Source: Salminus brasiliensis (lineage: Eukaryota > Chordata > Actinopteri > Characiformes > Bryconidae). From it: 64,000 nucleotides of DNA. Where the stretch lies: NCBI RefSeq assembly GCF_030463535.1, contig NC_132879.1:34020925-34084924 (forward strand). Direction: 5' to 3'. A program made the translations under genes and the position numbers. A model generated the notes under the pieces. The model made no database searches and was not told the origin of the DNA. It saw only the letters and a list, made by a program, of their open reading frames with translations. This document shows, piece by piece, positions 1 through 11,756 of the stretch (position 1 is the first letter of the stretch; each line of letters starts with the position of its first letter).

Positions 1-487
1 CCACAGCCTCCCCTATAACAGGCTGGAGCACAGCCTCCGGCGGCAGAGCTACAGAGACTGCCTTTGCGAGACCACCTGGAGCACACACACATATTCACTG
101 ATTCACCTCGCATCACGTTCAGCTTGGTCTGGTTGATTCACTCACGTCTAAAGAGGTCTTTTTGGAGACCAGAAAAAGGAGAAAGAAAGAAAGAAAGAAA
201 GAAAGAAAGGGAACTGATTCAATATTGGAAAAAGTAGCCCATGTTGGAGAGCTGATTTGGGTCCAGGTTTGGTGAGATCTCTCCTCTTCAAAAGGAGGAA
301 AAAGAGGACGTCACAGCCGGATTGACCTGAGTCTGTTATTTTTTTTATTTATTTTAATTTTTGGGGGGGGTTGAGTTTGTTTGGACTTTGTTAAGCCTGG
401 ACACTTTGGGAGAGCCTACAGTGCTGAGTGAGGACAGAAGTGAGAAGGGAGCTGACGCTCTGAGAAACAGACATCGCTGTTGGGAGA
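1..487 (+). other. pthlh: pthlh 5' region and probable non-coding exon 1
   Basis: This stretch precedes a good splice donor (gtaagt at 488), and the next exon begins at 932 just before the start codon, so the 3' part is probably an untranslated first exon of pthlh. The transcription start cannot be placed and may lie outside the window. A (GAAA)n microsatellite lies at 181-209. Short ORFs on both strands here have no protein-like character. Inference from splice signals and position only. Confidence 0.5.
181..209. repeat. (GAAA)n microsatellite
   Basis: About seven uninterrupted GAAA units, within the pthlh 5' region. Confidence 0.9.
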
Positions 488-946
488 GTAAGTTTCTCTC
501 CCTCTTTTTCTGTTGGTCCTCTTCTCCTCTGAATAGTTGGTTTCACCAGCAGTGTTGGTTTTTGTTAAGTTTTGTTGTGGTTCAGAGGACTTGCTGGAAT
601 TCTTTTCTTTTTCTCTTTGAAACATGCTGGACTGGTTTGAGTTAAACGAGCGCTGCAGTCTTTCAGTCTGAACTTCCTGACTTCTCTTCTCAGAAAGCAG
701 CATGTGCAGCGGGGGGAAAACAGGACAATCATTTATTTAGTGGTTTAAATAAACTGTGCCATTGTCTGTTTAAAATAGCTTTGCGATGAACAAACAGAAC
801 GAGCTGCATTTCCTCTACCAGATTTCCAAATTAAGAATCAGATACTTTTTCAAATCAACTAGTGCCTGTCCTCCAGTAGAATCTGAACTTTATCTCATGG
901 ATCTCTGTTCTGCCTTGTTTTTTTTTTGTAGACACTAAGCAGGAGG

Positions 947-1722
947 ATGTTGTGTTCGAGGAGGCTGCTGCAACACTGGTGCTTGGCCGTCTTCTTACTG
1001 TGTTCTCCTGTGCCGCACTATGGCAGGCCCATTGATGCCCTCAGCAATAGAATGTAAGTCTATGTATTTTTTGGCCTAATTTTATTATATTCAATTATTT
1101 GTTTTGTTTATGACTGAGAACACTTTATAATCTTCTTGACCTTTATGCCTATTAATTGGTTAAATTAATGAATAACTACTCTGGATTATTGAGAGAATAA
1201 CGAGAAAGTTAGTAAAGTAAGAAACTGAAATGTGGACACACATACGGGTCCCTGGATGTTTATAGAAGTAAAATAATATACTAACTAAAAAAAAAAACAA
1301 TAGTATATATAACATATATGTGTATTTTTTGTTTTTCTTTTCTTTATATATATATATTTTTTTTTTTCATGCATCAGTTGCTGTGTGGTGGGGAAAGAGC
1401 TGGTTGGCTGAAGGGTTGGAAAATGTGCTCATTTGGAGATCGTGCCGGGAGCTGTTTTGATAGTTAGCGCCCACCTGTGTGTTTGCTCAGAGAGGGGGGT
1501 AATGCTCACCCTGATGGAGTGCTGATCCACCACCCCCACCGCTCCGGTCTCTCTGATCAGTCTCTTCTCAGCTTGTTAGGCCCCTCAGTCCATTTCTCGC
1601 TGTGATAGCTATTAAATGCCAACCGTCTTTTCTATAGCCTGCCCTGTCTCTGATACAAGGGGTCCACTCTTTGATAGAGAGAGAGGGATTAGAGAGAGCA
1701 CTAGAAGTGAGGAATGAAAGAG

Positions 1723-1762
<40 letters not shown>

Positions 1763-2590
1763 CTGATGCTGGGCTAGGCGGCAGCCCAAACTAAACGGGT
1801 TCTCCTGCTGGAGTATATTATGCCTATCCGAGCAAACGCGCTTTCAAGTCCCGCACGCCCCTGATCAGGGCCCAGGATGCAAAACACCATTCTAGAGAGC
1901 CGTTCCCTTTGGAAAGCTAATCTCCCGCAATGTTTGCACACGCCTCTGCCCTGCCAGTGACGGGTCAACCTTCCAATAAGCTTTTAATGAAGCGATAGAG
2001 AGCCAGTGAGAAACGGGGTGAGGGTGTGGAAAAGCAAGTGTGTGCTTGTCGTGTTGTGCATGACTTGTATATCTGAAAAAGATTGCGTGTCAGGCAGAGA
2101 GAGGGTTTTTGAGTGCGAGCTAAGCAAATTTCTTCTAATATCTCATTCCTAGGCCTTTTTTTCTTAGTTCTGCTCTTGTCATGGCTATTTAAAGCTTTGC
2201 ACCTCTGAAAGGACAATTTAATAGAATTTAAAAAATGGATGAGATTTAACTACAGATATTTCTGCATCATTGCCCATTGCTCCATTTATTAAGTTCACAC
2301 AGTGTGAACGGAAGTTTTACTTAAGACACTGACGATATTCACAGAGCACAGGCAGGTCCCCATCCAAAATGGATGTGGATGTATTTGGCGGGGTGATACT
2401 GATGGCTTTTTGCATGAAGGAGCAGAGAGACACACTTACTGTGGGGTTCTAGCTGACTCAATCTCCTGCCTAGCTCCACAGTGTGCTCTCACTAAGGTCG
2501 CTTTCACAGTCAGAGCTCTACAGGGAGGATCTGTAGGAACTCTAGTGTTGATGCAGGACGCAGCTCAGGGCTGATTCATATGTCTGTGTT

Positions 2591-2641
<51 letters not shown>

Positions 2642-5600
2642 TCTCAACTCCCATATAACCGACTTCCAAATGTGTTTGTTTGTTGGGGGTTGAGAGTGAA
2701 TGCGGCATGTTGGGGATGTTTTGGATAAGTCCATGGGACTGACCATCGCTGCACTTTTTAAAAATGATCGGTGTCTTGTCGCCAAGGACTGCAATGTGTC
2801 ACCTGACCTTTGCCCTCTGTTCTCCAGTGCGGCCTGAGCAGTGAGAGGTTTTCTCATTACTCTGCCACCCACACAGAGCAAATGATTCTTTACTGGAAGT
2901 ACTACACAATCTATTAATCAGTAGCAGTCACTGCCAGGACAATTAAATCTAAGCAGTAAATGTCAATACTTTTAGTAATTTAGTTTTGTCTAATGTAATC
3001 TGATGAGCTGAACGTTTTGGCCTTTCCTCCTGATAGTATCTCTATTAGACTAAACCCGTGCTCACACAAGGGATATTAAAGTATCACGTTAGAGTTGACT
3101 AGATCCAAACAACACAGGTCCTCTTTCAGCAGTATCCACTCAAGATCTTTTATCTTCATATGAGCTCACAAAACATCCAAAAGGGCGTTCACAGTTTAAA
3201 ACGAGCTAATGCTGACAAGTCCACCGAGTTGACAACCTGCCATTATTGACAATGCCTCCTACCGGAGTTTAAAGTGGCTCGGCGCCAAGTCGGCCAGATT
3301 CAGAAAGATTTTGAAAAGCACATGTCATGTGGTGAGGGCCAGTGATTGTGCCACCTTGATTTTTCATGCCAGCATATAGATACACCTCTTCACATCTTCA
3401 GCTGGACAGGTGCTTTATACTGACCTTCTCATTTGCCCCTCTCTCTCTCTCTGTCACTCATATTGTTTCTTAGGGAGCATTTGAACTGATCTTGCACCAG
3501 ATAAAAACAAAGCAAGGTGTCTTGCAGGAAATATCTGTAGTCACTTGAACATATTCTTATTAGACGCTCTCTCTGCACCATTATGTGATGCATGATAAAT
3601 GAACCATGAGTTGCCTGTGCAAATAATTATGTTACCAAGTGCTCCACCAACCAAAGAACAAAATAAATGATCAAGTTAACGTTTTGAGAAACTCCTTTTT
3701 GTGGATGCTTAATGTAAATACATGCTCATGAGAAATGATTCAGTCCTCTGAAAACAGCCAGTAGTTCTTCCAGTATTTGGCCTTCACTACACTGTATCAC
3801 CTCCAATGTGACATGGTCTATATGAGTCAGAAACATCTCAAAATAATGAGATGATGAGATGTGCTTATGAAGTACTGTTTAATAGATGTGTGAAGTTATT
3901 ATGATGTTAGCGAGTGGATGGCGTTAGCGAGTGGACCTGTGGTGGTGCTGGTTGTGTTTGGCTGGGCATTAGTGCAGAGGAACTGGAGAGCAGAGTGCGG
4001 CCCAGCATGAAAGCCTGGGTTGATCCTCCTGGGCTGATACTGTTTAGAAACAATAACACACCTCCCCATCCTCACTGCCACAGATGAGTCAGTGCCCTTA
4101 CTTACTACACACTCATTCTCTCTCATTCTCTCACTCACTTACTCATTTTGCAAGATCTGCTTTTCTCTCTCTCATCAATTCTCCCTCACTCCGTCCCTCC
4201 CTCACTCGCTCCCTTACTTATTTTGTACAATCTTCTTGGTCTCTCATTTTAGAGGAATTTTCCTCCTTCTTCACTAAGACCTTTACTTTCATATGAGTTT
4301 ACTTCACTCATATATCTTCAGCGCAACCATTTGGACAGTGCACAGCAGAGCTTTGATTCGGTTCTAGCCTGCGCCCTCTGAAGTACCTGATCTGGTGTTG
4401 GAATTTCCAGACCTGACCAAGCACCATCTCTCATTCATGTCTCCCTTTACCTTTACATTTACTATACCAAGCAAAATATTCAACAAATATCATATACCAA
4501 TCCGCAAGAAAATATTCAACAAATATCATATATCAATCCGCAGCACATAAAAAGAAACATATAAAACTAAAGGAATCCGACCCAAGGTCAGGATTGTGTA
4601 TTTTCAGTCTTCTTTATAATGCACTGTTTCAGTGTCTCTGTGCCCTGTGCTGGGGGTTCTCTTTAATCTGAGCAGAACAAGGCCCTCTTGTGTGTGCTTC
4701 CTGACAGCGTTCCAGTGTTTCACTTTTACCTTCGCCTTGTCATTCTATGCCTGTCTGTTAGCTTATCTGTGCACACAGAGCAACTGGCTTTTGGCTTTTA
4801 CGGGATCGATTTGCACTCTCAGGGCCATTTCTCGCTCATAAATCTCTACGAATATATGGTGAAAATAATGAGGAGTGACAGAAGTGAGGAGCTTTTTTCC
4901 CCAACCAGCACATGCTAGGCCAGGACGCAGCGCATTATTTAGGAGACGCAGGAGGGGGATAAAAGGACTTTCCAAAGAAAGGAAAACTCATCTTCAAATG
5001 CCTGGCAGGGAAATTATTTCACAGATCAGTTTAACGGAACGGAAAAATGGCAATGTTCGCAGCGTTACAAATTCCGTAGCTTGACATACAGATTTTGGGA
5101 TTTATGGATCAGGCAAATAGAACTAGCACCTACCTGTTAAGTTCTGGGGTGAGTTCAAAGAAGGGACGCACAACATTTGATTTATTAACTGTGAGCGCAA
5201 AATTGGCCTTTGCATTAATGATGCTGGGTAAAAAGGGCTGCTTGAGAGGTAAATAAAGTAAATCATTTTGCTTTAAACATTGCAAGCCAACATTTAATGG
5301 TGTTTCAGGACAAGGGTTTTTGCAAAAATTTTATATTTTAGATCCAGGTCACCATGGAACAGACTGCGATGAGCAGTAGTGGCATCCTATGAGAATCCCA
5401 AGAGATACTCTCAGACACCCTTAATATTAAATGGCCTTGTAAAACAACTGTAATATCCATACAACAGTGAAACCCTTTGCTAAGACATGACTGAACTTGT
5501 CCTGATGTGACCAACTTATTCACCACCATACTTTACTGCCACCTGCTGGTTGCTCTAATGTGTGCATTCCCACTCCTCCCCAGCAGCTGCAAAAAGTGGG

Positions 5601-7268
5601 TCTCAGACCCACCACCGCTCTCTCAAGAGTGAAAGAGTGAATATTTTGAAATAGCACTGAATTATGCTTTACTTTGGCACAGTCAAGGCACCAGCTCTGT
5701 GATATGCGTAATTGTTTCAAGACACTTGGACTGTGTGCCCAGTATCCAAAACTGCATACGAGAGCAGAGGTCTTTTTGACTGCAGAAGCTGTCAACTGTC
5801 AAAGGTACAGGCACTTGGACCTCCAAATGATTTAAAGTGGGACACAATGGCACCATTAATTAGAATTACTGCAAAACGAGTTTAGGCTGCCTGTCAACAT
5901 TTTAATCATCTTTCCTCCAATGAATGGTCCAGTGTGATTATTGGCTTTTGCTGTTGCACAAGAATGTGCTGCTTAAGACAGTCCTGATGTACTATGTTTA
6001 AAACTCAGAGTCAAACGTGGAAGTTTGTCTAAAAACAGTAAAAAGAAAAAAAACTTCTGGACCCCCTGACAAGTCGTTCCATGGGCCAGTGCCTTCTTTG
6101 AAGGTGTTTCATATCATCACTCAGTGATTTATTTTGGTTAGATGCAGGGCCCTGGAACTGTTGAGTCTTTGGGCAAAATGCAGAACAAGCAAGGCCTTGG
6201 GCCCAAAAAATGTTCTGAAAGGAAAAGGGGTTTGGCAGAGGGTGGATCATCAGCATGGATTCGCTGGTTTTGAGGGAGGGTGATTCGAATTGTGAGTATA
6301 CTGATACTGCAGTCAGAATAAGCAAAATATGCAAGAAAGAACTACACCTTAATATGCCTGCAGATCTCAGGAAACATGCACTTCTTTTAAATACAAGTAA
6401 CACAAATCAGCGACTTTCTACTCAAGCTACAACAAATATTATAAATATTATCTCCATCATTTAATGAATTGACTAGCTAAAACACTGCAACTTCTATATC
6501 TTCCTCTGACTTCATCCCCACCACAACACCAACATCATTCAAAGATTAATTTCTTTATGGTGCAACAAAAATACACAAGACAAATTGCACCCAATGCTTC
6601 CTGAACTGTATCGGCAAGATAATTTACATTTATTCTGCATTATTTTATATCATGGAGCATCATCCTTTTTTCCATCATTTATCATCATACCTTTTTTTCC
6701 AATTAGGGACATCATTTAGGGACAGATTTAATGGCTCTCTTTCTCTCTGTCTTTTAGGAAGCGGTCAGTAACCCACGCCCAGCTGATGCATGACAAGGGT
6801 CGGACGCTGCAGGACTTTAAGAGGCGCATGTGGTTGCAGGAGCTGCTCCATGAAGTCCATACAGCAGAGATCCGCGAAGTGCAACAGAGGGGCGGAGTCA
6901 GTGGAGGTGGAGGCGGAGGTGGGGTGGTGAACGTAGGTGTTCCCATTGGCGTCGGCATCAGCGTGAGCCCAGGCACTGCCCACCCGAAGCCTGCCGGTGG
7001 TACCAAGAATCTGCCAATTAGCTTCAGCCTGGATGATGAGGAGGGCACCAACCTGCCACAGGAAACCAACAAGTCACAGCCATACAAGGACAGCGCCATG
7101 AAGGTGGGCGGGAAAAAGAAGAAGAAAGGGCGTGCAGGGAAGAGAAGAGAAGGAGAGAAACGGAAACGGAGAGCCCGTTCACTGAGCTGGGCACTGGTGG
7201 ATGAGCTGGGCAGTGGTCTACACCTGGAGTGGCGGCCACTTGTAGGCCAGCGAGGAGTGCTGCACTAG
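947..7268 (+). CDS. pthlh: Parathyroid hormone-related protein (PTHrP)
   Basis: Secreted paracrine hormone acting through PTH-family receptors in calcium handling and in skeletal and epithelial development. Coding exons are 947-1053 and 6758-7268 (618 nt, 205 residues plus stop), joined across a phase-2 intron. Residues 1-26 form a hydrophobic signal peptide (LAVFLL core). A short propeptide ends in RMKR (35-38), and the mature hormone starts SVTHAQLMHDKGRTLQDFKRR, matching the PTHrP 1-34 region, followed by a conserved HTAEI. Downstream lie an ETNK block and a lysine/arginine cluster, KKKKKGRAGKRR, matching the family's nuclear-localisation region. A glycine/valine-rich stretch after the hormone domain makes the protein longer than human PTHrP (about 175-177). 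The start ATG lies 15 nt into its exon. Identity is firm; whether it is the a or b teleost paralogue cannot be decided here. Confidence 0.95.
1727..1760. repeat. (GA)n microsatellite
   Basis: Dinucleotide run of about 17 units in the pthlh intron. It explains the serine/leucine-rich shadow reading frame on the minus strand. Confidence 0.9.
1780..2010. promoter_or_regulatory. Candidate conserved non-coding element in pthlh intron
   Basis: Balanced-composition sequence amid AT-rich, repeat-rich intron. It contains homeodomain-like cores (aagcttttaatgaagcg near 1979) and no simple repeats. The look is that of vertebrate developmental enhancers, but conservation cannot be tested here. Confidence 0.25.
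2597..2640. repeat. (GT)n microsatellite
   Basis: Uninterrupted dinucleotide run of about 22 units in the pthlh intron. Confidence 0.95.
3180..3430. promoter_or_regulatory. Candidate conserved non-coding element in pthlh intron
   Basis: Complex unique sequence with E-box-like motifs (cacatgtcatgtg near 3319, cagctgg near 3400) and a CpG-containing core (ctcggcgccaagtcgg near 3279). No coding frame or transposon similarity is seen. Confidence 0.22.
4640..5095. promoter_or_regulatory. Candidate conserved non-coding element in pthlh intron
   Basis: About 450 bp of dense unique sequence holding motifs such as ttttacgggatcgatttgc (4796), gctcataaatctctacga (4834) and gggaaattatttcacagatc (5008). 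Overlapping short ORFs exist on both strands (for example 4688-4918), but none resembles a protein. The block stands out from the AT-rich flanks as enhancer-like sequence. Confidence 0.28.
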
Positions 7269-7291
7269 AACACTGTCAGTCTCTGACAACG

Positions 7292-8265
7292 GTAAAAAAA
7301 AATGGTCCTACTATTTCCTATGATAGTTTATATGCTTAGCACATTAGATTTTTAGACATCCACTCAGGAAGTATAGCTCACTAGGGGATCTGCACTTCAA
7401 TTCCTCACATGCTTATATAGCTTACATAGTAGTTTCATAGTAGATACCAAATCCTAAACAAATCCTAAAATGAATAACTTAACTGATTAAATTAGTTAAA
7501 TTATAACCCTAAACGGGTGCTGTTAACATGTTGGTTGGATATTTAAACATGGCGAAGGCGGCTTCCAAGTGGTACGATTGTCTAAGCTTTGACCCTATGG
7601 TCAGGGGATCACGAGTTCAATCCCGATATAGCCTTAGCCATTTCTAACTGGGAATACAAGAGAGCATAACTGGCCTGTTTTTCTCTCTGGGTGGCCTCTC
7701 CTGCCATTACTCAGCATGATGCTAGCCAGCAGGGGCATCGGTTACCGGACATAACAGAACTGGCAGTTAGCGTCCAAGGTTCAAAAAAGGCAGTTCAAAA
7801 AGGAGCAGCTGGCTGGTTACATGCGAATCCAAAGAAGCCTACTAGGTGTATATACTGTGTAGTTTTGGAGGGCCCATCCCTTTGCATCCACCCACACTTT
7901 GCTAAACATACTTCTCTACTCATGTTTCCATGGTTCCATACAGAGGAACTGCACTCTGTTTGATGTTGAGTGCAGGGTTGGTAGGGTGCTTACTTAGGGA
8001 AAGGTACAAATTCCATAATTTAACCACATTGCCTTATGGAAAGCAGGAGGCATTAACATGCTTGTATGCTTGCTTAGATACATATAGTCCCGCAGACAGC
8101 ACTACACATCCATTAATGACTAAGAAACAGAAAATGATCATTTATTGTATAGACAGGTGGCAACTACTGTATGTATTACTGAACAGCAAGTTAATTAGTG
8201 TGAAGTAAACAGTACAGCCTTGTCTCTGAAACTAATCCACTGTGTCTTCTTTTTCTGTCTTTCAG
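7292..8265 (+). other. pthlh: Probable 3' UTR intron of pthlh containing a SINE fragment
   Basis: A possible donor (gtaaaa at 7292) lies 24 bp after the stop codon, and a strong acceptor (ttttctgtctttcag) ends at 8265. The following segment reads like a vertebrate AU-rich 3' UTR. If real, this is an intron just after the stop, which is close enough that it should not trigger nonsense-mediated decay. The donor is weak, so continuous read-through is the alternative. Confidence 0.4.
7560..7890 (+). mobile_element. SINE-like element, tRNA-derived head
   Basis: The segment near 7595-7665 resembles a decayed tRNA head: a box-A-like part, then a box-B-like gagttcaatcc at 7614-7624. The body shares phrases such as cagaactggcagt with 10806-10830. 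It is one of three related fragments in the window (also 10700-10960 and 41160-41460). No intact tRNA fold can be drawn, so it is not a tRNA gene. Confidence 0.45.
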
Positions 8266-8700
8266 ATCAATAAGGACATTTTAAAATGGACACCTAAATG
8301 CTCATGTTGCAGTACTCACTGTAATAGTGATTGTTTGGAAAATGTTAGGGAAGTATTTATTGTTTGTAAATATTCATCATGAATAAACGAATATGAAAAG
8401 ATAATGATAAAACATTATTCCATGCTCTGTGGGGCTACAGATTTTGATTTTTGTGAATACTTCGCTTTTTTCTTTTTTTGTTTTTTTTTCCTCTTTATTT
8501 GATATATATTTTTGTTAGGACTATGCCAATTATCAGTGTCAGACTTGCAGTAATTTATTTTGTTTGAATGGTGTATTTATTTTGTAAATGTATCAAGGTG
8601 CTGCTGACCTTCTATATTTTTGTACCATAATGCACTTTAGATATATAAATATAAATCTATATACAAGTAATGTTGTTAATTGACTTATTTTGTGGTTATA
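8266..8700 (+). other. pthlh: Probable pthlh 3' UTR exon with AU-rich elements
   Basis: AT-rich segment following a strong splice acceptor. It carries several ATTTA-type pentamers (for example near 8356, 8573 and 8577) and a polyadenylation-type AATAAA at 8382, with further A/T-rich candidates to about 8670. PTHLH mRNAs are known to be unstable through AU-rich 3' UTRs, which fits. The exact poly(A) site is not determined. Confidence 0.45.
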
Positions 8701-9891
8701 TGAATGAAGAAATCAACAGTCCCCTCCTCATGTCGTAGCCCACTTCTCTCTTAGTTTGTTCGTTTGCTCGCTTTGGCGTTCATTTTCGGTTACGTTTACT
8801 GTTTATACTTTTGTTTTCTTTTTCTTTGCTGCTGACTTGGATGGCCTTTGTGTCGTCCACAAATTCAGACTTAAGAACACTATGTAAATGGTATTCTTCT
8901 CCGTCCACCCGCCTCTCAAGACCAGAGATGCGTTGTTTGTGTCCTGCCTGTTTGGACCGCAGCTCAACCTGTACATAAACAGCACACACTCTTGACTGAA
9001 ATCTTGTTCTTTGGCACTTGCACTGAGTGAACAATCCTGTATTGAATGGATTAAACATCTGACAGTCACCCTGCATCGTCCTGCCTCCTGTGTGTGCTTG
9101 TGTGTGTGTGTGTGTGTGTGTGTGTATCTAACCATATAAATATTGCTGCTGTTGTCCATTTTTGCACAATGAACACTAAATGACTAAATGAAACACTTAA
9201 AAACTACATTAACTATAATCACAAGTTTAAAGTGTTTTTATAGCTTTTCCTGAAAAGTTGCTATTTTAGTAATATAATTTTTTCCTGACAGCGGCAGTAT
9301 ATAAAACATATGCTATTGCTTTCAGTATGAAAAGTTTGTATTAATACTTATGGCCAAAACCAACAGACTCTAAAAGTACTACTCTTATAAAAAAAATCAA
9401 GAAACATTTTTGAAATAAAAAAAAGAAATTTATCTTCTTCCTTCTTGTATACCCACAGTACCCAGTTAAGACCACACAGACTGTACTAACACAAACAGAT
9501 TCAGGAAGCACTCTGCAAAGATTGCCATGTTTACACAGAACTGAGTCATGGATAAGCCATTTACACTTTCAAATGACTGGGCTGATGACTTTCTGAATGG
9601 TACCATAATTATTCTTTTCTGCATTTTATCCACCATACCTTCAGGCTGCTTGTCTCTAACGTTGTCTCCAACCACATGAAAGTGTGCTAATGAGAGTGCC
9701 AGGGGAGCGTGTATGAGAAGTGAGATGTAGAGGAAAGTTTGTATGAGGTGAATGGACCCCATGACCCTGTGAAGATGAGGTGTGCTGCTAAGAGCTGAGT
9801 GCTAAAGCAGAAACGGAGTCGCTCATACATACACACACACACACAAACACAAGCACACAGAATATCGGCACTCTTTAGCCTCTTCTGGAGC

Positions 9892-9893
<2 letters not shown>

Positions 9894-9940
<47 letters not shown>

Positions 9941-9950
9941 ACACACACAC
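9894..9950. repeat. (CT)n(AC)n compound microsatellite
   Basis: About 33 bp of CT repeats passing directly into about 24 bp of AC repeats. Confidence 0.95.
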
Positions 9951-10473
9951 AAAATGACACTACTCAGCTTTTCCATACAACAGGGGGGCTTTGGCTCTTC
10001 TGTATGGAATCTCATGCAGTGACTCGACTCAAATTCTCTGACATTTAATGGACTATCGTGGACTCCTGATGAAAGTGGCACAAGCAAATTATGCCAATTA
10101 ACCACAGCTTACATCACTTGTGGCATGGCCACCTATCCGCATCAACAAAAAAATAAACTGGAGAGAGCAGTGCTTCATGCTGACTTTTCCCACTTTCCAC
10201 TGGTTCTTCATTCTCCATTGCAATGCCTGACTTTTACAGGGCACCGAAAGCTCTCCTCACTAAGCCAAGAAATTCAGCTTTAAATTCTAGTGTCACACAA
10301 CAGCATCTTCCTTGTTAATTTTCACACTGCTTGCATTTGCAGTACTAAAAGCACTGATGTCAGTGCATGCTCTGAGCATCCAAAACAACGTCAGATGTTT
10401 TAGCTGTGCCTCTGCAGTTCTGAATCAGGGGATGTATTTAAATTTCGTAAATATTTTACAATAAAATGTTTTA

Positions 10474-10474
<1 letters not shown>

Positions 10475-10508
<34 letters not shown>

Positions 10509-10514
10509 TGTATT

Positions 10515-10564
<50 letters not shown>
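10475..10564. repeat. (TA)n microsatellite, two blocks
   Basis: TA runs at 10475-10505 and 10519-10564 separated by a short degenerate spacer. Confidence 0.95.
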
Positions 10565-10566
<2 letters not shown>

Positions 10567-10699
10567 GTATGTATATATGCATATACATATGCCACACTAT
10601 ACACAGACATATTAATAGATATAATATAAAAATGGTACAATACCACTCTTCCCATTTCAATACCAATACTGAAATCTTGAGCATCTGCCTTGAACATCT

Positions 10700-10960
10700 A
10701 CTAATCTTGTTCATTTGATCCCTGGTGATGCCACAGCCACCTCTCCCAAATGGTCTAGCCTTCACTGTGTGCCCCTCTCTTTGTTCACCTGTTAGCTGAT
10801 GTGACAGAACTGGCAGTCAGTGCTCTCTTCCAAGCTGTACCATAACAATGCATTAGTAGCAGCTCAAAAATATGTGATAGGCTAGATTCATGTGCCTCTG
10901 AGGATGCACAAGTTAGCCTGCACATTTCCAGCACTGGTGTTATTGTGTGATGGGGAGCCC
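10700..10960 (+). mobile_element. SINE-like fragment
   Basis: Shares tgatccctggtgatgcca with the element at 41.2 kb and cagaactggcagt with the one at 7.7 kb, in the same order and strand. Decayed. Boundaries are approximate. Confidence 0.4.
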
Positions 10961-11756
10961 TAGCTACTGAATGAATGAGGATAAAACATGGGTTAATTTT
11001 TAATTAATTAACTAATTAAATAAATAAAAACTTTTAAAATGGGTGGTCAAATTAATCACTTCACTTAAGATAAGCATCAAAATATAGACGATCATGTTCA
11101 AACATATACAGCTAACAACACATCACACAGTATGGATGTATGCTACTCCAGACAAGGTTTCTTAAGAATGCACTCATATTTATTTTTCGTTCCTTCCAAT
11201 ATCCAAACCAGCATGCTGATATCAAGTGTGGATAGTGCAAAGTTGGTGCCAGGATTATTACGTTGAAATCGGTATATGGGTACTCATTTCGTTTTAGCCT
11301 GACCAGTCGGAGAAAACCTACAAAGTAACAATTCAGTGAAACACTGGCTTTGTCAGGACTGTAAAATGTGATGCTTTTAAACGTGAACACGATGTGAAAA
11401 ATTTGTTGCCAAGTATGCACTGTTGAGGAAGTGGCTGAGAAGGCAATGACAGCATGGCGCCAATGGCAACTACTACAATAACTGCTCTAGCTGATGTTAG
11501 CTAGGTCCAGAAACAAATGGCAAATGTACTTTTTTCATTGCTAGCATAATGTCAAGTAAGGAGTTTCAAATGTGGTCATTCATTAACTTTTGCAAAAAAG
11601 TTATTATTACTGAACAACAACAATGTTCTTAATCAACCCAAAAGACTCCTAAATATCAAAGCTTAATATTTTTGGAAGTTGGAGTGTTTTTTTTTTTTTT
11701 TTTTTTACATTTGGCTATCTTAGGAGGATATTTGTTTGTGCATGTAACTATTACTT

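Larger units (their letters stand above)
1054..6757 (+). other. pthlh: Large pthlh intron
   Basis: A 5.7 kb GT-AG intron (gtaagt at 1054; pyrimidine-rich acceptor ending at 6757). It holds no coding exon I can recognise. It contains an (AG)n run at about 1727-1760, a (GT)n run at 2597-2640, and three stretches of complex, non-repetitive sequence listed separately as candidate regulatory elements. The remainder (about 5.1-6.7 kb) shows no recognisable feature. Confidence 0.75.
8700..11755. other. Gene-free spacer with microsatellites
   Basis: No protein-coding exon is recognisable. It holds (GT)n at 9099-9126, (CT)n(AC)n at 9894-9950, two (TA)n runs at 10475-10564 and a SINE-like fragment near 10.7-10.96 kb. 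The 9990-10130 stretch is unique, with TAATT-type cores, and could be regulatory, but nothing stronger can be said. Confidence 0.6.

Noticed and set aside
6728-7099. Minus-strand ORF opposite pthlh exon 3
   Set aside because: Proline-rich shadow of the GGN-rich pthlh exon; the plus strand is clearly the coding one.
7595-7670. Possible tRNA gene
   Set aside because: A box-B-like motif exists, but acceptor and anticodon stems do not pair; part of a SINE-like repeat.
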